A DNA stretch of 20,009 bases. Source: REEP01 sp964603915. GTDB taxonomy: Bacteria; Pseudomonadota; Alphaproteobacteria; Rhodospirillales; Defluviicoccaceae. Positions 6,342 through 14,027 of the stretch are shown one piece after another. A program made the position numbers and the translations under genes. The DNA lies in NCBI GenBank assembly GCA_964603915.1, contig CAZRWU010000042.1, forward strand, positions 1 through 20,009, read 5' to 3'. A model generated the notes under the pieces. That model was not told where the DNA came from. It worked only from the letters and a program-made list of their open reading frames with translations, and searched no databases. How positions within the stretch are numbered: the stretch's first letter is position 1; each line of letters begins with the position of its first letter.

Positions 6342-7118
6342 TTATCGCCGCATGGGCTCGCCCAAGGTGGCGACAGAAGGTTTCTTCGCCTCGACGTACT
6401 CGCCGTCCGCGCCTTGTTCCTCACCAGTCTCGAACTGACGCAACCGTCCTTCCAGCTCGCCAACCCGGGCTTGCAAGGCGGCAAGCTGCCCGCGCAGATT
6501 CTCGATCGTGCCGAGGACGGGATCCGGGCAACCCTCGGCGGGAGTGCCGTAGGCGACAAATCGCGTCGCGGCAAGCCGATCGCGCGGCATAACCGCATGG
6601 GCAGGGATGCCCACCGCCGTCACGCCTGGCGGCACATCCCGCGAAACGACCGCGTTGGCCCCCACTCTCGCCCCTTCGCCGACGGTAATGGCGCCGAGAA
6701 CCTGCGCTCCGGAACCGACAATCACGCCATTGCGCAAGGTCGGATGGCGCTTGACGTTGACCTGGGTGTAAGAATCAACCGAAGGAGCGATGCCGCCAAG
6801 GGTCACGCCCTGATAGAGCGTGACATCGTCACCGATTTCGGACGTCTCGCCAATTACAACGCCAATGCCGTGATCGATGAAAAGCCGCCTGCCGATTGTT
6901 GCGCCGGGGTGGATTTCGATCCCTGTCAGCGTGCGCCCGATTTGCGAGATCAGGCGCGCGAGGAGAAAGAATCGCCGCCGCCATAACGCATTCGAGATAT
7001 GATAAATGGCTATGGCATGTAGCCCTGGATAACAAAGTACAACTTCAAGACGAGAGCGCGCGGCGGGATCACGCGCCATGAACGAGTCGATATATTCTTG
7101 AATCCTCTTGAAAATCAT
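6342..7118 (-). CDS. cysE: serine O-acetyltransferase CysE (short type with C-terminal coiled coil)
   Basis: This enzyme transfers acetyl from acetyl-CoA to serine, giving O-acetylserine, the carbon skeleton for cysteine. The 258-residue protein has a short N-terminal helical domain (about residues 1-65), unlike the longer one in E. coli. The left-handed beta-helix of hexapeptide repeats follows (about 66-175), with the catalytic region FIDHGIGVVIGETSEIG (Asp82, His83), LYQGVTLGG and RHP at His125. The fold ends near VGIPAHAV. After it comes an extra 80-residue tail with a predicted coiled coil (residues 203-230, ENLRGQLAALQARVGELEG), ending in EPMRR. It therefore lacks the terminal Ile used by enteric CysE to dock into CysK. 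The start is ATG 7118 with AAGGCGA just upstream. It heads the sulfur series and has a good promoter. Confidence 0.95.
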   Translation of the reverse strand: MIFKRIQEYIDSFMARDPAARSRLEVVLCYPGLHAIAIYHISNALWRRRFFLLARLISQIGRTLTGIEIHPGATIGRRLFIDHGIGVVIGETSEIGDDVTLYQGVTLGGIAPSVDSYTQVNVKRHPTLRNGVIVGSGAQVLGAITVGEGARVGANAVVSRDVPPGVTAVGIPAHAVMPRDRLAATRFVAYGTPAEGCPDPVLGTIENLRGQLAALQARVGELEGRLRQFETGEEQGADGEYVEAKKPSVATLGEPMRR

Positions 7119-7173
7119 TCGCCTTGCTATAGCTTTGTGATTCCGGATTCAGGATGAAGCTGTTTACGCTCGT

Positions 7174-7198
7174 CCCGTCGCGCGAGATCGGCGACGGG
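7174..7198 (-). promoter_or_regulatory. hairpin in the cysE 5' leader
   Basis: Arms CCCGTCGC (7174-7181) and GCGACGGG (7191-7198) form an 8-bp perfect stem with a 9-nt loop. If cysE starts near 7208, this hairpin sits about 10 nt into a roughly 90-nt untranslated leader. No U-tract follows it, so it is not a simple terminator. It may stabilise the mRNA or take part in leader control; I cannot match it to a known riboswitch. Confidence 0.4.
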
Positions 7199-7214
7199 TC
7201 GATTGACTTTCAGG

Positions 7215-7243
7215 AGTATAGGAAACCCGAGTCCAGGGTTCAA
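7215..7243 (-). promoter_or_regulatory. putative sigma-70 promoter of cysE
   Basis: On the minus strand TTGAAC (7243-7238) and TATACT (7220-7215) are separated by exactly 17 bp. They match the -35 consensus at the first four positions and the -10 consensus at five of six. Transcription would begin near 7208, about 90 nt before the cysE ATG. The spacer contains one arm of the 10-bp inverted repeat described separately. Confidence 0.5.
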
Positions 7244-7303
7244 GTATGGGGTGTCGCGATGTCGAACGCGCCGCCGCATAAGCCGAGAAATCAACTCGGG
7301 TTT
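7223..7303. repeat. 10-bp perfect inverted repeat with nested alternative hairpins
   Basis: AAACCCGAGT (7223-7232) and ACTCGGGTTT (7294-7303) are exact reverse complements, with centres 71 bp apart. The first arm lies in the spacer of the putative cysE promoter. Each arm can also form a local 5-bp hairpin with a 7-nt loop: AACCC/GGGTT (7224-7228 with 7236-7240) and CCGAG/CTCGG (7283-7287 with 7295-7299). The second local hairpin is followed by GTTTT on the + strand. This could be a pair of operator half-sites between the divergent cysE and hydrolase genes, or a structured leader; the sequence does not decide. Confidence 0.45.
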
Positions 7304-7349
7304 TGTATCGGTAGGCTGACGCCTTGAGCGGCAATATTCTTCGGGACAC

Positions 7350-8012
7350 ATGCCAGAAGTCATTTTCAATGGAACTGAGGGACGGCTTGAAGGGCGTTAT
7401 CATCACTCAAAGCGCCCGAACGCGCCGATCGCCCTCGTCCTTCATCCGCATCCCCTACACGGGGGAACGATGAACAACCGAATCGTTTTCGCTATGTTCC
7501 AGGAATTTCAGCGCCGGGGGTTCTCCGTCCTGCGTTTCAATTTTCGCGGGATTGGCCGTTCCCAAGGACGTTACGACCAGGGCCATGGTGAATTGAGTGA
7601 TGGAGCGTCCGCGCTTGACTGGCTCGAAAGCTTCAATCCCAACGCATCCGAATGCTGGATCGGCGGCTATTCGTTCGGTGCGTGGATCGGAATGCAATTG
7701 ATGATGCGACGGCCGGAAATCAAGCGTTTCATCGCGGTTTCGCCGCCAGCCGGAGGGCAAGATTTCTCTTTTCTCGCCCCCTGCCCGGCATCCGGCCTGA
7801 TCGTCCATGGCGAGCGCGACGAGGTCGTGCCGATTCAAGCCGTGGGCAAGTTGGTCAACAAGCTGTCCAATCAGAAGAACATCAGCATCGAGTATCATAT
7901 CGTGCCCGGCGCCGATCACTTCTACTCGACCGGGATGGACAACCTCACACGGGCGATTTCCGGTTATCTCGATCGAGTGTTGGCAACACCGTCCAAGCCC
8001 GCGCCCGTTTAA
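7350..8012 (+). CDS. alpha/beta hydrolase, COG2945-like
   Basis: A 220-residue cytoplasmic alpha/beta hydrolase. The family signature HPHPLHGGTMNNRIV (residues 32-46) supplies the oxyanion-hole region. RFNFRGIGRSQG follows, then the nucleophile elbow GGYSFGAW with Ser108. The acid is probably Asp157 in HGERDEVVP, and the catalytic His is His190 in GADHFY. The triad is therefore complete. The substrate is unknown for this family; it is often annotated as a hydrolase or esterase. No signal peptide is visible. It is divergent from cysE across a 231-bp gap and convergent with anmK, the two stop codons sharing TTTAAA. From general knowledge such hydrolases recur near isc/suf genes in alphaproteobacteria, which fits this location. 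The start ATG 7350 has only a weak ribosome binding site. Confidence 0.9.
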   Translation: MPEVIFNGTEGRLEGRYHHSKRPNAPIALVLHPHPLHGGTMNNRIVFAMFQEFQRRGFSVLRFNFRGIGRSQGRYDQGHGELSDGASALDWLESFNPNASECWIGGYSFGAWIGMQLMMRRPEIKRFIAVSPPAGGQDFSFLAPCPASGLIVHGERDEVVPIQAVGKLVNKLSNQKNISIEYHIVPGADHFYSTGMDNLTRAISGYLDRVLATPSKPAPV

Positions 8013-9148
8013 ACCGGCGTTACCGGGAAGCGCGGCCGGCGCAAGACGCCTCCCGTCATCGGCGCGGGGACGCCCGTTGTCGACGGCAAGCTGAGCGGCA
8101 GGGCGCGCAAGGAACGGATGGCGAGAAAGGCGAACGCCTCGGCTTCCAAGGCATCGCCTCTCCAGCCCACCGCTTCCACCCGATCGACCGGCGCCGACAG
8201 GGCTTGCGCCAGCATCGCCATCATCGTTTCATTGTGTCGTCCGCCGCCACAGATCAGCCAACGACGCGGTTGCGTCGGCATGAATCGTTGCGCCGCAACG
8301 ACGCCGCGAACGGTGAACGCGGTCAGGGTCGCCGCGCCGTCTTCCGCGCTCAAGCCGCGCACATCTTCAAGAACGCCGGCGAAAGTATTGCGATCGAGCG
8401 ACTTCGGCGGGATCATGGAAAAATAGGCGTTTCGAAGCCAAGCGCCCACCAGGTCGTCATGGACGCGACCGCCGCCGGCAAGCCGTCCGCCCTCGTCACA
8501 AGGGCGGCCAACGGCCGCACGAACCCAGTCATCGAGCAGCGCGTTACCGGGTCCCGTGTCGAAAGCGATGACCGTGCCGCCGCTGTCGCCGACGGCGTCA
8601 GTCTCAGAGCCGCCCGGCAAGACCGTGCCTTCGTCGATCCAGGTAACGTTGGCGACGCCGCCGATGTTGAGGACAGCCACCGGCTTTGCCTCATCACGCG
8701 CAAGGGCGGCGTGAAACAGCGGCGCGAACGGCGCGCCGTGGCCGCCCGCGGCGACGTCGGCCGACCGGAAGTCCTCGACCACGGCAATGCCCGTCTCATC
8801 GGCAAGCAATTGGCCGTCGCCAACTTGCACGGTCAGCTTCGATTCTGGACGGTGAAGCACGGTATGGCCGTGAAAGCCGATGACGTCGATGGCAGCTCGA
8901 TTGAGCGCGTGAGCGGCGAGGAGACGGCGGACCGCATCGGCGTGGAGAAGGGTCAGGCGACGGACCACCGCGGCGTCGGCGGCGCCCGGCGTTCGACCCG
9001 ACAGGCCGCGCAACTGCTCGCGGAAGGCCGCGTCATAAGGAAAGGTCGCCGCCGCCCCCACCCCGACCACGCATTCACCGTCACTGGTGAGAATCGCGGC
9101 GTCGATGCCGTCCATCGATGTCCCGCTCATCAGCCCCAGGGCTGTCAT
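8009..9148 (-). CDS. anmK: anhydro-N-acetylmuramic acid kinase
   Basis: AnmK cleaves the anhydro ring of 1,6-anhydro-MurNAc and phosphorylates it to MurNAc-6-P, a step of peptidoglycan recycling in the cytoplasm. The 379-residue protein has the N-terminal ATP-binding motif LGLMSGTSMDGIDAA and GFHGHTVLH near residue 91. VEDFRSADVAAGGHGAPFAP follows, then NIGGVANVTW, then FDTGPGNALLDDW with the catalytic Asp197. A Gly-rich stretch between the last two (DEGTVLPGGSETDAV) seems longer than usual. The start ATG 9148 gives the customary short lead before MSGTS; ATG 9190, which would add 14 residues, is an alternative. Its 3' end overlaps that of the hydrolase by 4 bp, and it is divergent from tyrS. 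Confidence 0.95.
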   Translation of the reverse strand: MTALGLMSGTSMDGIDAAILTSDGECVVGVGAAATFPYDAAFREQLRGLSGRTPGAADAAVVRRLTLLHADAVRRLLAAHALNRAAIDVIGFHGHTVLHRPESKLTVQVGDGQLLADETGIAVVEDFRSADVAAGGHGAPFAPLFHAALARDEAKPVAVLNIGGVANVTWIDEGTVLPGGSETDAVGDSGGTVIAFDTGPGNALLDDWVRAAVGRPCDEGGRLAGGGRVHDDLVGAWLRNAYFSMIPPKSLDRNTFAGVLEDVRGLSAEDGAATLTAFTVRGVVAAQRFMPTQPRRWLICGGGRHNETMMAMLAQALSAPVDRVEAVGWRGDALEAEAFAFLAIRSLRALPLSLPSTTGVPAPMTGGVLRRPRFPVTPV

Positions 9149-9275
9149 GGTCGCCCCGGTCCCCGGGAGAGGTCGCCTCAGCGGCTGCATGTTCCGGGTC
9201 CGGCGGTTGTGCCCGGCGTGCGTTCGTGTTAACTGCGCCATGCTGTTAATCCCACCCACCGAGTCGATCGAAGCC

Positions 9276-10532
9276 ATGCCGCAGTACCAGTCCCGGTTCA
9301 TCCAGACCCTTGTCGACCGCAGCTACCTGCACCAATGCACCGACCTCGACGCGCTGGATGGCGTTCTGGCGACACGCGCTCCGGTGATTGGCTACATCGG
9401 TTTCGATTGCACCGCCCCCAGCCTGCACATCGGCAGCCTGGTCTCGATCATGCTGCTCCGGCTGTTCCAGCGTAGCGGCCACAGGCCGATCGTCTTGATG
9501 GGTGGCGGCACCACCAAGATCGGCGATCCGTCGGGCCGCGACGATGCGCGCAAGCTGCTCAGCGAGGACGCCATCGCGACCAACATGGCGGGCATTAAAG
9601 AAGTCTTCTCGCGCTTCATCACATTCGGAGACGGGCCAACCGACGCCATCATGGTCAATAACGCCGATTGGCTCGACGACCTCCGCTACATTCCGTTCCT
9701 GCGCGATTACGGCAGGCACTTTTCGGTCAACCGGATGCTGACGTTCGATGCAGTCAAAATGCGTCTCGAACGCGAGCAGCAATTGACGTTTCTCGAGTTC
9801 AACTACATGGTTTTGCAAGCCTACGATTTCCTTGAACTCGCCCGGCGATACGCGTGCGCCGTGCAGATGGGCGGCTCCGACCAGTGGGGCAACATCGTCA
9901 ATGGCGTCGAACTCGCACGGCGGATCGAAGGCCGCACTCTGTTCGGATTGACGACCCCCCTGCTCACCACCGCGTCCGGAGCAAAGATGGGCAAGACCGC
10001 CGCCGGAGCGGTCTGGCTGTCCGATAAGCTCTTGTCTCCGTACCACTACTGGCAGCATTGGCGCAACGTCGACGACGCCGATGTTGGCCGTCTGCTGCGC
10101 CTATTCACGGAACTGCCGCTGAGCGAAATCGAACGGCTCGAGCGCCTGGAAGGCGCCGCGCGCAATGAAGCCAAGATCGTGCTCGCCAATGAGACGACGA
10201 CGCTGTGCCACGGCGCCGAGGCCGCCGCCGCAGCCGAGGAGACGGCGCGCAAGACATTCGGGCAGGGCGCGATTGGTGACGACCTTCCCACCGTCGATGT
10301 GCCAAGAGCGCAGCTCGAAGCAGGCGTTCCGGCATTCGAGCTTTTCCGCCGCGCGGGCCTCGCGGCGAGCAACAGTGAAGCGCGGCGGCTGATCAAGGCC
10401 GGCGGCGCGCGCGTGAACAACGATGTGGTGACGACGGAGATGCAACCGCTGACGACGACGGACTTGACGCCCGATGGCTTGATCAAGCTGTCCGCCGGAA
10501 AAAAGCAGCATGTGTTGATCCGCGCCGTATAA
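9276..10532 (+). CDS. tyrS: tyrosyl-tRNA synthetase
   Basis: A class I aminoacyl-tRNA synthetase that charges tRNA-Tyr, 418 residues, a normal bacterial TyrS length. The N-terminal part reads FIQTLVDRSYLHQCTDLD. The HIGH signature appears as HIGS (residues 51-54), followed by GGGTTKIGDPSG. The tyrosine pocket region includes QMGGSDQWGNIVNG, and the KMSKS loop appears as KMGKT (237-241). The last 90 residues form the S4 RNA-binding domain (FELFRRAGLAASNSEARRLI). ATG 9276 fits the usual short N-terminus; an in-frame ATG at 9240 would add 12 residues without family support. It is divergent from anmK and is followed by glnE after 56 bp. Confidence 0.97.
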   Translation: MPQYQSRFIQTLVDRSYLHQCTDLDALDGVLATRAPVIGYIGFDCTAPSLHIGSLVSIMLLRLFQRSGHRPIVLMGGGTTKIGDPSGRDDARKLLSEDAIATNMAGIKEVFSRFITFGDGPTDAIMVNNADWLDDLRYIPFLRDYGRHFSVNRMLTFDAVKMRLEREQQLTFLEFNYMVLQAYDFLELARRYACAVQMGGSDQWGNIVNGVELARRIEGRTLFGLTTPLLTTASGAKMGKTAAGAVWLSDKLLSPYHYWQHWRNVDDADVGRLLRLFTELPLSEIERLERLEGAARNEAKIVLANETTTLCHGAEAAAAAEETARKTFGQGAIGDDLPTVDVPRAQLEAGVPAFELFRRAGLAASNSEARRLIKAGGARVNNDVVTTEMQPLTTTDLTPDGLIKLSAGKKQHVLIRAV

Positions 10533-10588
10533 CGAGGTGGCTTAAGGCAGCCGCCGCAACTTGTGCCGAATGCCGGGGCGCTCCAGAC

Positions 10589-13573
10589 ATGGCCGGTTTT
10601 GATATTCCCTTCCCATCGCTGCGGTTGCTTCCTCCGATCGACGTCGGCGCGGCGCAAATCGCGGTCGATCGCTGGCGAGAGTCGGCGGAAGCGAGCGAGA
10701 ATGCGACGCTGGCGGCGCGCGCAGCAGATTTGATCGACGATCCCACGGCGTCCCGGCTGCTGCATTTCGTCTTCGGCAATAGCCCCTACCTGTCGGCGAT
10801 TGCGGTGCGCGAGCCGGAATTTACCGTTGATCTCGTTCTCAACGGTCCCGATCAGGCGCGGGATTCCGTTCTTGAGGCAACCGGCGAAGCCATCCGGCGC
10901 GCCGTTACCGGAGTCAGTCCGGCGTCCGATCTGCGCGTCGCCAAGCGTCGGCTGGCGCTCGCCGTCGCCCTCGCAGACATCACCGAAACCTGGCCGCTGA
11001 CGCAGGTCACCGCGACGCTCTCGCAGTTCGCCGAAGCGGCGTTGCAGTGCGCCGCGACGTACATGCTGGTCGAATCCGCGCGGCGCGGCGCGTTTGCGCT
11101 GCGCCATCCGGACGATCCGCAACGCGATTCGGGACTGATCGTGCTCGCCATGGGCAAGCTCGGCGCCGGCGAGCTCAACTATTCCAGCGATATCGACCTT
11201 ATCGTTTTCTACGACCCCGAGCGGGTCGTCACCGACGATCCCGACCGGCTGCAACACCATTTCGTCCGTTTGACGCAGGGACTGGTGCGGCTGATGGACG
11301 AGCGGACGGCTGATGGATATGTGTTTCGCACCGACCTCAGATTGCGCCCCGATCCCAGCGCAACGCCGGCCGCGGTTTCAGTGCTCGCGGGTGAAATCTA
11401 TTACGAGACCCTCGGACAGAACTGGGAGCGCGCGGCGATGATCAAGGCGCGCCCGATCGCCGGCGACCTCCAGGCGGCTGACGACTTTCTCGCCATGCTG
11501 AGGCCGTTCGTATGGCGGAGAAACCTGGATTTCGCGGCAATTCAAGACATTCATTCGATCAAAAGGCAAATCAACAGCCACCGTGGCGGCAGCCGGATCG
11601 CCGCTGCCGGACACAACATCAAGCTTGGCCGAGGCGGCATTCGCGAAATCGAGTTCTATGCCCAAACTCAGCAGCTGATCTGGGGAGGGCGCGTTCCCGA
11701 CCTGCGCGCGCGCAAGACGGTCGACGCGCTCAGGCTTCTCGCCATGCACGGCATCATCGGCAGCAATGACGCGCAAACGCTGATCGAAGCCTACGGCTTC
11801 TTGCGCCGGGTCGAGCATCGGCTGCAAATGATCAACGACGAGCAGACGCATACGCTCCCGCGCAGCGAGGAGGGACTCGGCGCGCTCGCCAATTTCCTTG
11901 GCTATGGCAAGGCCGAAACGTTCGAACGCGATCTGCTTCGCCACCTGCGCGCGGTTGAGTCCCTTTATGCCGACCTGTTCGAGAATTCTCCAACGCTGTC
12001 GGCCAGTGACGGTATCGGGGGGAATCTCGTCTTCACGGGCGTGGAACCGGATCCCGACACACTGGAAACATTGGCGGCGCTCGGCTTCCCTCATCCCAAG
12101 ACCGTCGACAGCGTGGTGCGGGGCTGGCACCACGGCCGCTACACCGCCATGCGCAGCACACGCGCCCGCGAATTGCTGACCGAGTTGATGCCGGTTCTCC
12201 TCAAGGCGCTCGCGGACACCCCCAACCCGCACGACTCGCTGCTCGCCTTCGACCGTTTCCTCAGCAGCTTGCCGGCCGGCGTCCAGCTGTTCTCGATGTT
12301 CCATTCCCAGACGCAACTGCTCGGCCTTGTCGCCGAGATCATGGGAGGCGCTCCGAGACTCGCCAACCACTTGAGCCGCAACCCCCTGGTCTTGGAAGGG
12401 GTGCTGATGGCGGATCTTTTCGCGCCGCCGCCGCCGCCCGAAGCGCTCGCCGATGACCTCGAGGCGACGTTGGCGCAGGCGCGCGACTTGCAGGACGCGC
12501 TCGACCTTGTTCGGCGGTGGTCGAACGACCGCAAATTTCACGTCGGCATCCAGGTCCTCCGCAGTTTTCTGGAAACGCCGCAAGCCGGACGGGCGCTGAG
12601 CGACATCGCCGAAGTCGCGCTGCGCGCCCTCTACCCGCGAATCGAGAACGCCTTCGCCGAAGCGCATGGCCGTGTGCCCGGCTGCGAAATGGCGGTGATC
12701 GCAATGGGCAAGCTCGGCGGCCGCGAAATGACGGCGACCTCCGACCTTGATCTTATTTTCGTCTATACGACGCCCGACGAGGGCGCATATTCGGACGGTC
12801 GCCGACCGCTGGCGGCTACCCAGTATTTCGCCCGTCTCGGCCAGCGTTTCATCAACGCCGTCACCGCGCCAACCGCCGAGGGCGTTCTCTATGAAGTCGA
12901 CATGCGGCTCAGGCCCTCGGGCAAAGCCGGGCCGATCGCGGTCAGTTTCGAGAGCTTTCAACGCTACCAGCACAGCGCCGCGTGGACGTGGGAGCGCATG
13001 GCGTTGACCCGCGCCCGGCCCGTCTGCGGGCCCGACCATCTGCTGCGCGATCTCGCGGCGGTCATCCGCGACGTGCTGACGCAGCGGCGCGACAGAAGTC
13101 AGCTTGTGACGGATGTCGCCGACATGCGCGAGCGCATGGACGCCGAGTATCACACCGAGTCGCTTTGGGATGTGAAATACCTGCGCGGCGGCCTTGTCGA
13201 CATCGAATTCATGGCGCAGTACAAGCAGCTTCTTCACGCGCACGATCATCCCGAAATTCTTTCCACGAATACCGCAGAAGCTTTGGCGGCGTGTCGCGAC
13301 GCCGGACTGATCGACGCCGCAAGCGCCAACGAGCTTCTCGGCGCGCTCTCGCTGTGGCAGACGGTGCAAAGCCGCCTGCGGCTGACCTTGAGCAAACCGG
13401 TTGCCGCCCTCGGTGGCGATGACGCGCCGGAAACGCTGCGGCGCGCGGTCAAAGGGATCGATGGTCTTGCCTTCCCGCAACTTGTCGTGCGAATGCGGGA
13501 AGCCGCGACGCGTGCGTACGCCTTGTTTCAGCGCATGATCGCCGATGAGGCGGACGCGCCGCGCTCGGCCTGA
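10589..13573 (+). CDS. glnE: bifunctional glutamine synthetase adenylyltransferase / adenylyl-removing enzyme
   Basis: GlnE adds or removes AMP on glutamine synthetase in response to PII and glutamine, setting nitrogen assimilation. At 994 residues it has the full two-domain layout. The N-terminal adenylyl-removing nucleotidyltransferase domain carries GKLGAGELNYSSDIDLIVFY with metal-binding Asp201 and Asp203. Further on is KLGRGGIREIEFYAQTQQL. The C-terminal adenylyltransferase domain carries GKLGGREMTATSDLDLIFVY with Asp719 and Asp721, and later LRGGLVDIEFMAQY. Both active sites look intact. No clear Shine-Dalgarno precedes ATG 10589. It follows tyrS by 56 bp with no visible terminator, so the two may be cotranscribed. 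Long open frames on the opposite strand are shadows. Confidence 0.97.
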   Translation: MAGFDIPFPSLRLLPPIDVGAAQIAVDRWRESAEASENATLAARAADLIDDPTASRLLHFVFGNSPYLSAIAVREPEFTVDLVLNGPDQARDSVLEATGEAIRRAVTGVSPASDLRVAKRRLALAVALADITETWPLTQVTATLSQFAEAALQCAATYMLVESARRGAFALRHPDDPQRDSGLIVLAMGKLGAGELNYSSDIDLIVFYDPERVVTDDPDRLQHHFVRLTQGLVRLMDERTADGYVFRTDLRLRPDPSATPAAVSVLAGEIYYETLGQNWERAAMIKARPIAGDLQAADDFLAMLRPFVWRRNLDFAAIQDIHSIKRQINSHRGGSRIAAAGHNIKLGRGGIREIEFYAQTQQLIWGGRVPDLRARKTVDALRLLAMHGIIGSNDAQTLIEAYGFLRRVEHRLQMINDEQTHTLPRSEEGLGALANFLGYGKAETFERDLLRHLRAVESLYADLFENSPTLSASDGIGGNLVFTGVEPDPDTLETLAALGFPHPKTVDSVVRGWHHGRYTAMRSTRARELLTELMPVLLKALADTPNPHDSLLAFDRFLSSLPAGVQLFSMFHSQTQLLGLVAEIMGGAPRLANHLSRNPLVLEGVLMADLFAPPPPPEALADDLEATLAQARDLQDALDLVRRWSNDRKFHVGIQVLRSFLETPQAGRALSDIAEVALRALYPRIENAFAEAHGRVPGCEMAVIAMGKLGGREMTATSDLDLIFVYTTPDEGAYSDGRRPLAATQYFARLGQRFINAVTAPTAEGVLYEVDMRLRPSGKAGPIAVSFESFQRYQHSAAWTWERMALTRARPVCGPDHLLRDLAAVIRDVLTQRRDRSQLVTDVADMRERMDAEYHTESLWDVKYLRGGLVDIEFMAQYKQLLHAHDHPEILSTNTAEALAACRDAGLIDAASANELLGALSLWQTVQSRLRLTLSKPVAALGGDDAPETLRRAVKGIDGLAFPQLVVRMREAATRAYALFQRMIADEADAPRSA

Positions 13574-13658
13574 TCCGTGGCGTGCCGCCCGGCGTAACGC
13601 GCAAGACTTGAGGAAGGCGGAATTTCCAGAGCCGATCCCCCGAGCCACCAACGCCAAA

Positions 13659-13690
13659 GCGGGATAAGACGTTGCTGCGTCCTACCCCGC
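13659..13690. terminator. strong 13-bp hairpin downstream of glnE, terminator-like
   Basis: GCGGGATAAGACG (13659-13671) and CGTCCTACCCCGC (13678-13690) pair over 13 positions around the 6-nt loop TTGCTG. On the + strand two positions are A-C mismatches; on the minus strand the same two become G-U wobbles, so a minus-strand RNA would form an unbroken stem followed by TTT. It lies 85 bp after the glnE stop. It may end glnE transcription, stop antisense transcription, or be a dispersed palindromic repeat. Confidence 0.45.
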
Positions 13691-13727
13691 CGTGCGGACA
13701 ATCGACATGCAGATGGGAGCGGTCTTC

Positions 13728-13917
13728 TCAGCGGCTCCAAGACAATGGAGAGTGTTTTTCTAGAATCTCCTTTTCCATCCGCAGACGTTCATTTTCGCGC
13801 TTGAGACGGGCAATTTCCACCGCTTGGCCACTCGCGGCCGGAGAAGGCGCCGCTCTCCAGGAGGGCCACCGCCTCCGCCTTGAATTCATCCGCCAACAAT
13901 CGTCGTATCATTGCCAT
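13728..13917 (-). pseudogene. IS3-family transposase orfA remnant, frameshifted and internally deleted
   Basis: Reading from ATG 13917 on the minus strand gives MAMIRRLLADEFKAEAVALL, which resembles the start of IS3-family OrfA, a helix-turn-helix protein (compare FKAEAV in family members). The frame then runs on to TGA 13789 with unrelated residues. In the neighbouring frame, ending at TGA 13730-13728, the typical OrfA leucine zipper end appears: VEIARLKRENERLRMEKEIL. Roughly 40 central residues of a normal OrfA (about 90-100 aa) are missing, and the two halves are out of frame. No orfB integrase follows. The sequence TGAACTTCCC at 13981-13972, 55-64 bp outside the ATG, looks like an IS3-type left end. 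The gene is dead; the identification rests on two short but characteristic motifs. Confidence 0.65.
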
Positions 13918-14010
13918 GGGTCGCCCTCCCGCTCCCTTCACGGAGCCCAACAAAGGCACCCACCCATTCGAGGGAAGTTCAACGCTTTCCTTTTCAGGAC
14001 AAAACGCTAC

Positions 14011-14027
14011 ATTGCCGCTTCGGCAAT
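14011..14027. repeat. 7-bp hairpin in the pepA upstream region
   Basis: ATTGCCG (14011-14017) and CGGCAAT (14021-14027) form a perfect 7-bp stem with a 3-nt loop, 58 bp before the pepA ATG. No T-tract follows on either strand. It could be a leader hairpin or a small operator; no function is claimed. Confidence 0.3.

Noticed and set aside
7652..9232. 526-codon + strand open frame
   Set aside because: It overlaps the hydrolase gene out of frame and anmK on the opposite strand; no family features.
9227..9249. Direct repeat TGTTAA spaced 17 bp between anmK and tyrS
   Set aside because: Two 6-mers can occur by chance, and they do not fit a promoter with proper elements or a known operator.
11378..13657. 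759-codon open frame on the minus strand
   Set aside because: It lies antisense to glnE, whose two catalytic domains are unmistakable. It has no recognisable domain, and such frames are common opposite GC-rich genes.
13528..13740. 70-codon minus-strand frame as IS orfB
   Set aside because: It shows no DDE integrase motif, overlaps the glnE end, and does not resemble IS3 OrfB.
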